Of a DNA stretch of 64,000 bases, positions 55,351 to 64,000 are shown one piece after another (positions within the stretch are counted from its first letter, which is position 1; every line of letters begins with the position of its first letter). Under the pieces are notes generated by a model. The model saw nothing but the letters and a program-made list of their open reading frames with translations, was not told the DNA's origin and ran no database searches. The DNA is taken from the NCBI GenBank assembly GCA_000433455.1, contig HF992500.1, positions 45,115 through 109,114 on the forward strand, read 5' to 3'. Origin of the DNA: Mycoplasma sp. CAG:877. Lineage in GTDB: Bacteria > Bacillota_I > Bacilli_A > RF39 > UBA660. The translations under genes and the position numbers were made by a program.

Positions 55351-56594
55351 TAAATGTCCTCCCTTACTAATGGCATACTCATACATCTTGGACCTCCGCG
55401 TCCACGAGATAATTCTGCTCCATGAATTTCAATTACTTTTAATCCATATGAACGAAGTACAGCATTTGTTAGGTTGTTACGATCATAAACAACTACTACA
55501 CCTGGAGCAATACATAATGTGTTGCTACCATCATTCCATTGTTCACGTTCTGCTGAAACTTTGTCTCCTCCTGCACATGGAATTAAGGTTACTTTACGTC
55601 CAACATATTTTGTTAGAATTTCTTCTAATGGAGCATTGATTTCAGTTACTGTTAGGTCTTCATCACTATTAGGATCATCTCCTTCAGTAATTTCAAATAC
55701 TTGTAATGTTCCCATTATTCCAGGATGGTATGTAAACTTATCATAATCAACTTGTGTAAATACTGTGTCAAGGTGCATGAAAGCACGACTCTCTGGGATA
55801 TTGAATGCTAAAATAGTGTCTATTTTACATTCTGGATCTTTAAATAGATTTTTAGCAATTTGATCAATTGCTTCGGCAGTTGTACGTTGTGAAATACCAA
55901 TTGCTAAAACATGGTCATTGATATTTAAAACGTCACCACCCTCAATATGATATGGATTATAACGATCATAATATAATCTTGCTTGGTCTTTATAATCTGG
56001 ATGATATTTAAAAATGTATTCAGCATAGATTGTTTCTCTGTTACGAGTTACAGAATACATTTTATTTAAACTTATACCTTCACCAACACTTGCAAATGGA
56101 TCTCTTGTAAAATATAAATTTGGCATTGGATCAGCAATGAACTCATCCTCTGTTTCAATTAAGTCAACTAGCGATTTTTCAATTTCTCTTTTTCTTCTTG
56201 GAATATCACTAATTTGAATACCTTCCATTGTCTTTAATACTAATTTTTTACTATTAGTTATTTGATCTAGATAATCAAAAACTAAATATTTATACTTTGG
56301 TGTACGAATACCCGCTTCGTAAATAAATTGTTTAATAAATTTATCACGAATTTCATCACTTAGGTCTAGAACGTCGGCCATTAGATTTTCCAAATATACT
56401 ACTTCTACACCATTTGCTCTTAGGGCATCAGCAAATTCATCATGCTCCTTAATTGCATCTGGTAAATATGGAATATCATCAAAAAGAAGTCTAGATAATG
56501 TGTCTGGTGTTAAATTTAATAATTCGTTACCAGGACGATGCAATAGAACTTTTTTTAATGGTCCAATTTCACTTGTTACATGTATTTTTTCCAT
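55350..56594 (-). CDS. arcA: Arginine deiminase
   Basis: 414 aa, close to the family's 410. Start [36 protein letters not shown], active-site ENLMADVL region, [15 protein letters not shown] with the catalytic His, and the nucleophilic Cys in [15 protein letters not shown]. It converts arginine to citrulline and ammonia. GGAGGAGAAGA precedes the ATG. An 81-base gap with two hairpins separates it from the transporter ATPase gene upstream. Confidence 0.97.
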   Translation of the reverse strand: MEKIHVTSEIGPLKKVLLHRPGNELLNLTPDTLSRLLFDDIPYLPDAIKEHDEFADALRANGVEVVYLENLMADVLDLSDEIRDKFIKQFIYEAGIRTPKYKYLVFDYLDQITNSKKLVLKTMEGIQISDIPRRKREIEKSLVDLIETEDEFIADPMPNLYFTRDPFASVGEGISLNKMYSVTRNRETIYAEYIFKYHPDYKDQARLYYDRYNPYHIEGGDVLNINDHVLAIGISQRTTAEAIDQIAKNLFKDPECKIDTILAFNIPESRAFMHLDTVFTQVDYDKFTYHPGIMGTLQVFEITEGDDPNSDEDLTVTEINAPLEEILTKYVGRKVTLIPCAGGDKVSAEREQWNDGSNTLCIAPGVVVVYDRNNLTNAVLRSYGLKVIEIHGAELSRGRGGPRCMSMPLVREDI

Positions 56595-56625
56595 TTCTTC
56601 TCCTCCTTATTTGACGATTTTTTTT

Positions 56626-56674
56626 ACGAGATCTCGAGAAACTCGTTTATTTCTATGGATTACTCCATAAATAA
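56626..56674 (-). promoter_or_regulatory. Two tandem hairpins between ABC ATPase and arcA
   Basis: Hairpin one pairs TTATTTATGGA with TCCATA(G)AAATAA (56674-56664 with 56659-56647, one bulge). Hairpin two pairs ACGAG with CTCGT (56646-56642 with 56630-56626) and contains the palindrome CTCGAG. Neither has a minus-strand T tract after it. They may be a processing or stability site that lets arcA mRNA exceed the transporter mRNA, or an arginine-regulator site. Confidence 0.45.
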
Positions 56675-56675
56675 C

Positions 56676-57392
56676 CTATTTTATTTTTGACAAAAACTCT
56701 TTTAAGCGTTCTGTTTTTGGATGATTAAATATTTCATCTGGGGTTCCTTCTTCTAGAATTACACCTTTATCCACAAATAAAACTTTTGTTGCTATATCTT
56801 TAGCAAAATCTAATTCATGAGTTACTACTATCATAGTCATACCTTCAGTTGCTACTCTTTTCATTAGAATTAAAACATCTTCAATCATTTCTGGATCTAG
56901 GGCTGATGTTGGTTCATCGAAAAGAATAATATCAGGATTCATCATTAGAGATCTTGCTATGGCAACACGTTGTTGTTGACCACCTGATAAGTTACTTGGA
57001 TAGGCATCTCTTTTGTCGTGCAAAGATATTTCCTTTAGTAGTTCAGTAGCTTTTTTATTAGCTTCTTTTTCAGTAAGAATTTTTTCTTTTACTGGAGCTA
57101 AAGTTAAATTTTCTAGAACGGTTAAATTTTTAAATAAATTAAAACTTTGAAAAACCATACCGATTTTTTTGCGCATTTCTAATTTATTATTATCAGTTAT
57201 AACTTTGCCATTATAAATTACTTCTCCTTTGTTTGGCTTTTCTAATAAATTTAAGCAACGTAAGAACGTACTTTTTCCAGAGCCTGATGGTCCGATGATT
57301 ACTACGCGCTCACCCTTTTCGACTGTTAAGTTTATTTTGTTTAAAACTTTTAGTTTACCGAAACTCTTTTCAATATTTTTAGCCTCTAGCAT
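56676..57392 (-). CDS. Polar amino-acid ABC transporter ATPase
   Basis: 238 aa: [20 protein letters not shown] (Walker A), [16 protein letters not shown] (Q-loop), [18 protein letters not shown] (signature), [20 protein letters not shown] (Walker B), [13 protein letters not shown] (H-loop). It belongs to the GlnQ/ArtP group for polar amino acids. It overlaps the permease by 14 bases. Gene context with arcA points to arginine as substrate. Confidence 0.93.
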   Translation of the reverse strand: MLEAKNIEKSFGKLKVLNKINLTVEKGERVVIIGPSGSGKSTFLRCLNLLEKPNKGEVIYNGKVITDNNKLEMRKKIGMVFQSFNLFKNLTVLENLTLAPVKEKILTEKEANKKATELLKEISLHDKRDAYPSNLSGGQQQRVAIARSLMMNPDIILFDEPTSALDPEMIEDVLILMKRVATEGMTMIVVTHELDFAKDIATKVLFVDKGVILEEGTPDEIFNHPKTERLKEFLSKIK

Positions 57393-58101
57393 GATTTAAC
57401 ACCTTCTTTTCAAATATTGTTAATAGTTTTGATAAACCTATTGTTAATATTAAATATATTATAGCAATGATAATTAGTGGGAAGAAATAATTATATGTTC
57501 CAGAAGCAATTATATCGGCGGCTTTTACTAAATCAACAATACCAATGTATCCAGCTACTGATGTTTCCTTTAGTAAAGTTATAAATTCATTACCTAATGC
57601 TGGCAAGACATTTCTTATAGCTTGAGGTAGGATTATTGACTTCATTGTTTCTCTATATGTTAATCCTAGAGAAGATGCAGCCTCTTTTTGACCTTTATCA
57701 ATAGAATTAATTCCAGATCGTATTATTTCTGATACATATGCTCCAGAGTTTATACCAAATGCAATTATACCTACTAAAACGGGATTTATATCTACTGTTT
57801 TAAAAATAATATAATAAATTATCATTAATTGTAGAACAGCTGGTGTTCCTCTGATAATTGTTACATATAATTCAGCTAGTTTGTTTAGAAATTTACCCTT
57901 ACCAGTTTCTTCATGATAGTTTCTAATTAAAGCAAGTAATACACCTAGGACAACACCAATTACTACAGCAAATATAGCAATTATTACTGTACGTCCTAGA
58001 CCTTCTAAAATGAACTTATAACGATCTTGTTCGATAATTGATTGGTAAAATTCTTCTGATAAGTTGTTAAAAAATTGTATTAGCCATTTGATAAGATTCA
58101 T
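57379..58101 (-). CDS. Polar amino-acid ABC transporter permease
   Basis: 240 aa of the HisM/GlnP type with about five membrane segments. The family signature [20 protein letters not shown] and the EAA loop [20 protein letters not shown] are intact. It probably forms a homodimer with two copies of the ATPase downstream. The 11-base gap to the binding protein shows one operon. Confidence 0.93.
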   Translation of the reverse strand: MNLIKWLIQFFNNLSEEFYQSIIEQDRYKFILEGLGRTVIIAIFAVVIGVVLGVLLALIRNYHEETGKGKFLNKLAELYVTIIRGTPAVLQLMIIYYIIFKTVDINPVLVGIIAFGINSGAYVSEIIRSGINSIDKGQKEAASSLGLTYRETMKSIILPQAIRNVLPALGNEFITLLKETSVAGYIGIVDLVKAADIIASGTYNYFFPLIIIAIIYLILTIGLSKLLTIFEKKVLNHARG

Positions 58102-58112
58102 TTTGTACCTCT

Positions 58113-58841
58113 TTACTTACTATGATTTATAACGTACTCTTCAATTTTTCCTTCTGACATTAAACGTTCTAGTACTGTGTTGATTTTTTCTAATAATTCT
58201 GTGTTACCTTTTTTTACAGCCATACCATAAGTATCAGTAAATAAGATACCATCCAATATTTTTAATTCACTATTTTCACTTACTAATTGTTCTGCTGGTA
58301 TTTGATCCATGATGATGCAGTCAGCTTTGTTATTTTTAACTGCTTCTGCTGCTACTAGGAATTTCTTTTGACGATTAATTTCTGAATCTTTAAAGTTTTC
58401 TGTTGCATATAAGTCAGCAACTGTACCTAGTTGAACAGCAATTCTTTTTCCATTTAGAGAATTTATATCTGTTATTTGACTATCTTTTTTTACAACTACA
58501 ACTTGATTAGATGTAGTATATTCGATAGTGAAATCTACTTGTTTTTTTCTATCTTCTGTAATACTTAGACCTGCTGCTGCAAAGTCGGCTTTACCTGATT
58601 TTAATTCATTTATTATTGAGTCGAAAGCAATATCCTTTACGACTAATTTCTTTCCTAATTCTTTAGCAATTTCGTTTGCTATATCAATATCTACTCCAAC
58701 TACTTTACCATCTTTGTAATACTCGTATGGAGCAAAACCTGCTTCTGTTACCATTACTAGTTCATTTTCATTTTTTCCACAACCAGTAAAAAGTAGTGTT
58801 GTTATTGCTGTTAAAAGTAATAGTATTTTTAATTTTTTCAT
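58113..58841 (-). CDS. Polar amino-acid binding lipoprotein
   Basis: 242 aa. A lipoprotein signal with lipobox LFTGC (Cys about residue 21) and an SBP_bac_3 domain: VMVTEAGFAPYEYYKDGKVV, VDIDIANEIAKELGKK, ADFAAAGLSITEDRKKQVDF and LNGKRIAVQLGTVADLY. The aromatic and acidic residues of this family bind the amino-acid backbone and side chain. It is the first gene of the transporter-arcA-argF-arcC-antiporter operon, so arginine or a related cationic amino acid is the likely ligand. Confidence 0.9.
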   Translation of the reverse strand: MKKLKILLLLTAITTLLFTGCGKNENELVMVTEAGFAPYEYYKDGKVVGVDIDIANEIAKELGKKLVVKDIAFDSIINELKSGKADFAAAGLSITEDRKKQVDFTIEYTTSNQVVVVKKDSQITDINSLNGKRIAVQLGTVADLYATENFKDSEINRQKKFLVAAEAVKNNKADCIIMDQIPAEQLVSENSELKILDGILFTDTYGMAVKKGNTELLEKINTVLERLMSEGKIEEYVINHSK

Positions 58842-58872
58842 ATTCTCCCACCCTACTATCTATTATATTTTG

Positions 58873-58913
58873 AGTATACCACAATCAAATTTATAAGTAA
58901 AGTTTATTGATTG
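58873..58913 (-). promoter_or_regulatory. Promoter of arginine uptake/fermentation operon with inverted repeat
   Basis: Minus strand TTTACT (58901-58896), 17-base spacer, extended -10 TGGTATACT (hexamer 58878-58873). A 7-bp inverted repeat CAATCAA / TTGATTG (58913-58907 and 58888-58882) brackets the -35 and the spacer and is a candidate operator, for example for an ArgR-type regulator, although it does not match the ARG box well. Confidence 0.65.
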
Positions 58914-58950
58914 TTAAAGTCGTTTTTTGTCACCAACACTATTTGGAAAA

Positions 58951-58991
58951 GAACAAATTAAAATGGCAATACTTTTAAATACTGCCATTTT
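58951..58991 (-). terminator. Terminator of TasA-like operon
   Basis: Perfect 9-bp stem AAAATGGCA / TGCCATTTT (58991-58983 with 58968-58960), loop of about 14. On the minus strand it is followed by AATTTG, on the plus strand by TATAT. Confidence 0.7.
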
Positions 58992-59015
58992 TATATATTT
59001 ATCAAGTGCTAGGAA

Positions 59016-60539
59016 TTATTTGTATGAAATTTCCTCTTTAGAAACTTCGATTACAGGGCGAACACCAACCAAAACATCTGTTCTTTGCACTTCTATACTA
59101 TGAACACGTCTTGCTGTAGCATAAATTATCCAACTATGGTTTGACATAGTGTTTCTTGGAGTTTCTAACCAATATCCATCAAATTTAGAATTATCTTTTT
59201 TTGAAAAATTAGTATTTTCAACAAGGTAAAGGTGATCATCTAATTCTCCATTTTTCCAAGTTGGAATATAAAAATCAACAAGTTTTTTTACTTCTGCCAT
59301 TGTTAAAAATCGTGCTGCATAATTTGAATAACTAAATACTTCAGGAAAAGTATGACCATCTTTGGTGCTGGTAGTATTATATTCATTAACTATCTTTCTC
59401 TCTGTGTTTGATAGACGTACATTACTCCATTGGCTAGTAGTGGGAAGTTGTTCTATTGCGTTTCTAGGTCCGTGCCAATTTTCTTTAGAACTATCATATG
59501 GATAATATTTTTCGTTGTCGGGCTTTCCAGCACTAACATTATTATAATAAATTAAAACGGCTATATTACTATTTTTTTCCATATCAGTAACATAATAAAA
59601 TCTTTCTGTATTTGAATCATAAATTCCATCACCATTAACGTCACAGTCAAATGCATCACCAGGTGAAAGTATATTAGCTGTTCCTAACGAACCATATGTA
59701 ATGGTAGAAGAGCCTTTTTCGCCATTTTCTTTATAACCCATCCCAGAGCAATATCCACCTAAACATTCCTCTGTATGAAGAAGGGTTGCTCTTTGACATA
59801 TCGGCATTTTATAATGAACTTGAATATCCCCCAACACATTTGGAATGATTAGATTGTCGTTTGTATATTGATAATCACTGCCACTGTATAATAATTTATT
59901 ATTCATAAATATCTTTATAAGATAATCCTCTTTACTTGGAATATTCAAATTTAATGTGTCTCCTTCTATTATCTCTGTAGGAAATATATCGCTGTTAGAA
60001 ATATTATAATAAGTAATATTAAAAATTCTTCCAAATTTAAAATTTAGCACAAATTTATTTTCAACATTATTGATATTTGTGCTATCTTTATATGACACTT
60101 TTATTTTGAATGTTTTTTTAACTCCTAAAGAGCATTGATTATTATCGCAAATTTTATCTTTTAAATTATAATCTAAAAATTCAAATTTTAAATTTTCATT
60201 ATCAATTGTTGCATCACTTATTCCCATAATAACATTACCTAAATTATAAACTTCAACATCGTAAATAACATAGGAATTACTATTATTTAATTTAATACTA
60301 CTAGAAATATTAGAAACATTATAATCTTCATAGTAACTAGTAGCATCTTTTACGCTTTCAACCCAAACTTTTGTCACTCTTACATCTTTATCTATTCGCA
60401 CGGCAGCACTTATATCTTCTATTGCTAATTCATTCTGAAAAGCAGAAAATCCAACACTTAAGAATATAACAATTAAAACAACTATTATGGAACCAAAATA
60501 AATTAAATTATTATTTTTTTGAATTTTTCTTAGTTTCAT
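59016..60539 (-). CDS. Secreted surface protein with SipW-type signal and C-terminal lectin-like domain
   Basis: 507 aa from the ATG at 60539, with GGTGGTGAT upstream; it overlaps the DUF5305 gene by 29 bases. The N-terminus (YFGSIIVVLIVIFLSVGFSA, then FQNELAIEDISAAVR) matches the start of the TasA-like protein in this operon. Residues about 30-180 form a beta domain, about 185-250 a repeat-like domain, then about 255-507 a Cys- and aromatic-rich domain ending VLVGVRPVIEVSK, as in DUF6273-type surface domains. A calcium-loop-like DCDVNGDGIYDS lies near residue 300. No sorting motif. Probably a fibre-associated surface or tip protein. Confidence 0.72.
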   Translation of the reverse strand: MKLRKIQKNNNLIYFGSIIVVLIVIFLSVGFSAFQNELAIEDISAAVRIDKDVRVTKVWVESVKDATSYYEDYNVSNISSSIKLNNSNSYVIYDVEVYNLGNVIMGISDATIDNENLKFEFLDYNLKDKICDNNQCSLGVKKTFKIKVSYKDSTNINNVENKFVLNFKFGRIFNITYYNISNSDIFPTEIIEGDTLNLNIPSKEDYLIKIFMNNKLLYSGSDYQYTNDNLIIPNVLGDIQVHYKMPICQRATLLHTEECLGGYCSGMGYKENGEKGSSTITYGSLGTANILSPGDAFDCDVNGDGIYDSNTERFYYVTDMEKNSNIAVLIYYNNVSAGKPDNEKYYPYDSSKENWHGPRNAIEQLPTTSQWSNVRLSNTERKIVNEYNTTSTKDGHTFPEVFSYSNYAARFLTMAEVKKLVDFYIPTWKNGELDDHLYLVENTNFSKKDNSKFDGYWLETPRNTMSNHSWIIYATARRVHSIEVQRTDVLVGVRPVIEVSKEEISYK

Positions 60540-61644
60540 ATTTCTTATCACCACCATCAATGTCCTTTGAATTTACTATATATAAATATAAATTATTATC
60601 ATTAAGAATATAAAATTTTGACATTTTATGGTCTTTAACATTATAGAACATAATTGGAGAATGTAAATTATCACGAACATCTACTAATTCATTAAAGTTA
60701 TTAATTATTAGAACATTATAATCTTTTTCATCAGGAAATGTTGCTGTTTCTACTATTAAACGATCATATTCTTTTAATATTTTATTAATAAATTTATCAT
60801 ACTTACTTATTGTTTTGGTATATTTTTTTATTATTACAAAAATAAATGATAGTAAAACAAGTGATAGGAAAAGAAAAATTATACCAACAATAAATTTTAG
60901 TTGCTCATTAATAGCAATAGATTTTGATGAAATATATTTATCTATACTTTTATTTATTTCTTGTGTATTAAATTTTATTTCAATAGCTTTTTGTGATAGT
61001 GGTATTCGAACTGATATTTGTGCAGAGGTTGGAATATCTTTGTATTTGGAATTAACATTATTATAAGTGTTTAAATACACTTCCAAATAACTTTGTGAAT
61101 CAATACCATATTGAGATTTAAAATTAGTTGCAATACTATTATAGTATTCATAATCAATATTTACTTTTTTATCTAAATTATATAATGTTCCGTTATTTTT
61201 TACGGAATCAGTGGTTTTAGGAGCTAAAACATATTCTTTTTCATAATACTTTGTTTTAGTATCATTATTTTCAATAATAAGTTTAGCCACAATTTCATAA
61301 TCAGTGGAACTAACTAAATTATTAGAGTTACCATTAAATTGATAATTAAATTCTAGTGGAATGTTCTTAATTAAACTAGCTACATAAGACATATCGGAAT
61401 CTAAGCATTCATCCTCAAAGAAATCATTATCCTTTAAGCACACTGAATATTTAACATTGCCCTTTTCTTGAAAGCGTAATTTTTCATCATTATTAATACT
61501 TAATGAGTTAGTAATAAATTTAAAGCCTATTATAATAAATAAGCAAAAAAAGAATATACATAGGCTAAATTTCAATAAAAGATTTTCTTTTTTTGTCTTT
61601 TTACTATTCTTTTTATTTTCAGTAAAATGTACATTTTTTGTCAT
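60511..61644 (-). CDS. DUF5305-type membrane protein
   Basis: 377 aa from the ATG at 61644 (AGAGGTGG upstream; a GTG at 61653 is an alternative). A membrane segment (LLLKFSLCIFFFCLFIIIGF) precedes an outside beta domain (about 45-240: YEIVAKLIIENNDTKTKYYE, ISVRIPLSQKAIEIKF), a second membrane segment (about 255-280) and a cytoplasmic domain (about 285-360: FPDEKDYNVLIINNFNELVD and MFYNVKDHKMSKFYIL). This matches DUF5305, found beside SipW-like peptidases in archaea and Clostridia. The role is unknown, probably in processing or assembly. It sits two bases after the peptidase gene. Confidence 0.75.
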   Translation of the reverse strand: MTKNVHFTENKKNSKKTKKENLLLKFSLCIFFFCLFIIIGFKFITNSLSINNDEKLRFQEKGNVKYSVCLKDNDFFEDECLDSDMSYVASLIKNIPLEFNYQFNGNSNNLVSSTDYEIVAKLIIENNDTKTKYYEKEYVLAPKTTDSVKNNGTLYNLDKKVNIDYEYYNSIATNFKSQYGIDSQSYLEVYLNTYNNVNSKYKDIPTSAQISVRIPLSQKAIEIKFNTQEINKSIDKYISSKSIAINEQLKFIVGIIFLFLSLVLLSFIFVIIKKYTKTISKYDKFINKILKEYDRLIVETATFPDEKDYNVLIINNFNELVDVRDNLHSPIMFYNVKDHKMSKFYILNDNNLYLYIVNSKDIDGGDKKYETKKNSKK

Positions 61645-61646
61645 TT

Positions 61647-62777
61647 TTACCACCTCTCATTAAGTAATACGGTAGGATATCCTATTAGTGGAATCTTAAG
61701 CTTAACAGTTCCAACAAACATATCCTCTGTAACTTTGTATTTATCATAATCGCTATTAGCATCACCTTTAGTATATATAAAATATTCGTTATTATTTTTT
61801 ACAATTCTATAAATTCTATGAATAATCATTTTTCCATCATGCTTATATGCTAGTACATCCCCAACTTTAATTTCATCATATTTTTTATCAACAATAACTA
61901 CATCACCTTTTGAGATTTTAGGTTCCATAGAACCACTAGCAACTGCAATTGCATAATATCTAAAATATCCAGATACTACATAAATTAAAACACAGCTTAA
62001 AATAGTTAAAGGAATAAAAAATAGAATCTCCTTTTTTTTATGACTATAATTGTCAAGTGCAACTTCTTCAGTTCTATCTTTTTTAAACCAATTTTTTATC
62101 TTTATAAGGACAATCAATGGAAAAATAAGAAAAATCAAAGAATAAAGGTATTCATTAGGGTTTGGAATTATAGGAAGAAGATATTTATATAGGCCCATAA
62201 TTAATAAGTATACAATTCCAGGTTTATAGCCAAGATTTAAAGATAAGTATGAACACAAAATATTTTCTGAGATTGATGGTAAAAATGTTAATGCAATTAA
62301 CAAAAAAGTATCCTTATTAAAACCAATTGAATGAGCTGAAAAAGGTATAACATTATCAATTATAATAAAGAAAACGCATGTAATTATAATCAAAGTTTTT
62401 GACTCACTGGACTTCATTAAAAGTTGATATCTCAAAAACTCTTTTATAAAAGTGTAAAATATTATAGGAAAGATTATGTTTTGGAAAGAATTTATTGTAA
62501 AATAATTGATATTTTTGGCAAAGCCTATTAAAATGCCGGATAAATAATAAAGCAGAAAAAAAGCTATTAAAATAATAATAATCTCTAAAATGATATCTTT
62601 ACTGTAGCGATGTCTATCTTTTTCAAATCCAAAAGCAAAATATGCAATAACTAAGGATAATAAAAGTACAATATCTAATCCAATTTGTCCTAACATTTTA
62701 AATTTTAAACTATTTAAAAGTAAAATAAAACTGAAAGTAAAGATAAATAATATTATTTTAATATAGCTTTTCTTCAT
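61647..62777 (-). CDS. SipW-like signal peptidase with N-terminal multi-TM domain
   Basis: 376 aa. Residues about 1-225 carry about seven hydrophobic segments, not usual for signal peptidases. Residues about 265-376 are an S26 signal peptidase of the SipW/archaeal type: the nucleophile Ser in VASGSMEPKISKGDVVIV, the base His in KMIIHRIYRI (His instead of the bacterial Lys), and the Asp in YTKGDANSDYDKYKV. SipW-type enzymes cleave TasA-like fibre proteins. The operon holds two candidate substrates with the same [LI]S[VI]GF[AS]AF start. GGGAGATAATA precedes the ATG. Confidence 0.85.
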   Translation of the reverse strand: MKKSYIKIILFIFTFSFILLLNSLKFKMLGQIGLDIVLLLSLVIAYFAFGFEKDRHRYSKDIILEIIIILIAFFLLYYLSGILIGFAKNINYFTINSFQNIIFPIIFYTFIKEFLRYQLLMKSSESKTLIIITCVFFIIIDNVIPFSAHSIGFNKDTFLLIALTFLPSISENILCSYLSLNLGYKPGIVYLLIMGLYKYLLPIIPNPNEYLYSLIFLIFPLIVLIKIKNWFKKDRTEEVALDNYSHKKKEILFFIPLTILSCVLIYVVSGYFRYYAIAVASGSMEPKISKGDVVIVDKKYDEIKVGDVLAYKHDGKMIIHRIYRIVKNNNEYFIYTKGDANSDYDKYKVTEDMFVGTVKLKIPLIGYPTVLLNERW

Positions 62778-62825
62778 TATTATCTCCCATCTTTAAAGAG
62801 ACAAATCTGTTTCAACATGCCATTT

Positions 62826-63479
62826 TTAATCAACAGAACTGTAATTTAAAGTTATATTGCCAAATGCAACAGTAAAGTCTCCATCTGCTCTATCAGCACC
62901 AGCTTCATATTCTAAAGTAACTGTAACTAATTCTCCGTTACCTTTAGATAAAGTATGACCTGTAATAGAAGCCTTGCCAGTTGTTGTTTCAATTTCATTT
63001 CCAACTTTTACTTTTACAGAAATTTTTTCACAAGCTTTTTGAACTAGAGCATCAGTAGTTCCTTGACCTGCTGTACAAATTTTAGTAGCATTTTGATTAG
63101 TAACATTACTAAAGACTATACTTTTTAGGTAAGCATTCAATTCTCCTGCATTATACGCATAAAATTTGTACACAACTGATTGTCCAGGTTCAGTAAATGT
63201 TGCACTTAAATTTGAGATAGTTGGATCACCGCTATTATCAATAACACCATTGGTTGTTACTAGTGAGTTAGGTGTAGCAGTTGGTGTAATTTCGGCAACT
63301 TCCACTTTATCTTCAGCACTAGAAAAATCAACATTCAATGTACTACTATCTGGTTTAACATTCGCACTAGTTTGAATATTTAAAACACTAGAAAAAGCAG
63401 CAAATCCAATTGATAATCCAACGATACCAACAACTAAGGCAACGATTGCTATTATCTGTACTTTTCTATTTTTCTCCAT
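62826..63479 (-). CDS. TasA/CalY-like secreted fibre protein
   Basis: 217 aa. The N-terminus (VQIIAIVALVVGIVGLSIGF, then AAFSSVLNIQTSANVKPDSS) has the WAAF-like GFAAF motif of TasA/camelysin-family signals. The mature part is beta-rich (about 35-215: SNLSATFTEPGQSVVYKFYA, NAGELNAYLKSIVFSN, GDFTVAFGNITLNY) with one CTAG-KACE Cys pair. TasA-like proteins polymerise into biofilm or surface fibres after SipW cleavage. It is first in the operon and has the strongest Shine-Dalgarno (ATAGGAGG), so it is probably the major subunit. Fibre formation is inferred. Confidence 0.8.
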   Translation of the reverse strand: MEKNRKVQIIAIVALVVGIVGLSIGFAAFSSVLNIQTSANVKPDSSTLNVDFSSAEDKVEVAEITPTATPNSLVTTNGVIDNSGDPTISNLSATFTEPGQSVVYKFYAYNAGELNAYLKSIVFSNVTNQNATKICTAGQGTTDALVQKACEKISVKVKVGNEIETTTGKASITGHTLSKGNGELVTVTLEYEAGADRADGDFTVAFGNITLNYSSVD

Positions 63480-63502
63480 TTTTTTATCCTCCTATCATTA
63501 TG

Positions 63503-63531
63503 ATTATATCATAGCTATTATATTTAAACAA
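63503..63531 (-). promoter_or_regulatory. Promoter of TasA-like operon
   Basis: Minus strand TTGTTT (63531-63526), 17-base spacer, TATAAT (63508-63503), about 24 bases before the ATG at 63479. Confidence 0.65.
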
Positions 63532-63839
63532 GATTTCATCTTGACTTTTATCTTCATCTCAATTGTAAAAGTAAATTTTTATTTAAATGTCTATTTTTAA
63601 CGAAGTTTAGTCTAAAATTTTACTGTTTAAAATACAATTGTTTCTTTCGTTTTACATCTTTTGCTAGTAGTTGAACTTGGTTATTTGCCATTTTAACTCT
63701 TACACTACTGAGATAGACAAAACTTTATTACAAAAATATGATATAAACTTACTTTGCTATTTAATTTTATAATTTCAAGTATAAATATCTATACCATTTA
63801 TAGTTATTAGTCATAAAATACTTTAGATTGGAGAAATAT
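63532..63839. other. Gene-free divergent region
   Basis: About 310 AT-rich bases between the TasA-like promoter and the ABC ATPase start. I see no frame above a few codons, no strong hairpin, and no recognisable riboswitch core (a CTGAGA at about 63706 lacks the other thiamine-box parts). TATAAT at 63768-63773 lacks a good -35; the ATPase promoter is not certain. Confidence 0.5.
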
Positions 63840-64000
63840 ATGAAAAAGATTTTACTTGAGATTAAAAATTTAAAAAAAATTTATCATAATAAACAGGGAG
63901 AAACTTTAGCTGTTGATAATGTTAATTTTGATGTGTATCAACAAGAGATTCTAGCAATTGTTGGTCCTTCTGGTTGTGGCAAATCTACAATTCTTTCTAT
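63840..64000 (+). CDS. NitT/TauT-type ABC ATPase (5' part; 3' end outside window)
   Basis: The ATG at 63840 follows TTGGAGA by five bases. The 53 residues visible read LEIKNLKKIYHNKQGETLAV, DNVNFDVYQQEILAIVG and then Walker A GPSGCGKSTIL. The GCGKST form is typical of SsuB/TauB/ThiZ-type ATPases. Its kind of binding protein, NMT1-like, is encoded at 44827 with no transporter of its own. The rest of the transporter should lie to the right. Confidence 0.85.
   Translation, partial: MKKILLEIKNLKKIYHNKQGETLAVDNVNFDVYQQEILAIVGPSGCGKSTILS

Noticed and set aside
63532..63839. Thiamine-type riboswitch before the ABC ATPase
   Set aside because: Only an isolated CTGAGA is present; the other conserved boxes are missing.

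Overview
The window is AT-rich DNA from a Gram-positive bacterium using the standard code. TGA is a real stop (for example at 3245, 6546 and 7364) and tryptophan is TGG, so it is not a UGA-Trp mollicute. Strong Shine-Dalgarno sites, TTGnnn-17-TATAAT promoters (often with an extended -10), GatCAB, LtaS-like and LCP proteins, a sortase, PASTA proteins and the arginine deiminase pathway all fit a low-GC Bacillota, probably an uncultured gut member of the Bacilli/RF39 type. That placement is inference. I saw no rRNA, tRNA or CRISPR array.

Layout. (1) 1-16.7 kb, minus strand: a cell-surface polysaccharide locus of about a dozen genes. It holds GT2 and GT4 glycosyltransferases, a polymerase/GT4 fusion, a GT-C membrane glycosyltransferase, a UbiA-type polyprenyl-phosphate transferase and HAD phosphatase, an acyltransferase/SGNH pair, a TagGH/Wzm-Wzt-like exporter, and a pyruvyltransferase/FrhB fusion. 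One GT4 gene is broken by an in-frame stop. (2) 16.9-31.5 kb: cell-envelope genes, namely a PASTA membrane protein without kinase, a 1243-aa glucosaminidase with DUF5011 repeats, an LCP ligase, an LtaS-like enzyme, a YihY protein and a solute-sensing GGDEF protein. Between PASTA and glucosaminidase lies a compact module that looks like a type I toxin-antitoxin: a 30-aa hydrophobic peptide gene with its own promoter, a convergent antisense RNA and a long-range 5'/3' pairing. (3) 31.6-41.1 kb: housekeeping genes gatCAB, ligA, a sugar nucleotidyltransferase and pcrA. (4) 41.1-44.2 kb: a thioester-domain adhesin, a sortase and a membrane protein. (5) 44.2-51.9 kb: a phosphodiesterase, an orphan NMT1-like binding protein, then a decaying accessory block: two FtsX-type permeases, an ABC ATPase, two broken small secreted-protein genes, a membrane-bound XRE regulator and a possible IS3-family end. 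(6) 52-58.9 kb: one operon for amino-acid (probably arginine) uptake and arginine fermentation. (7) 59-63.5 kb: a TasA-like / SipW-like / DUF5305 / surface-protein operon. (8) At the right edge a NitT/TauT-type ABC ATPase begins.

How the genes work together. Most of the window builds, decorates or remodels the envelope: sugar polymer synthesis and export, attachment by LCP, glycerol-phosphate polymer synthesis, wall hydrolysis and display of proteins by two routes (sortase, and SipW-type signal peptidase). The arginine operon makes ATP, ammonia, ornithine and CO2 from imported arginine. Three separate in-frame TAA stops plus one frameshift hit accessory surface or secretion genes, which suggests relaxed selection, strain-level on/off variation, or assembly error.
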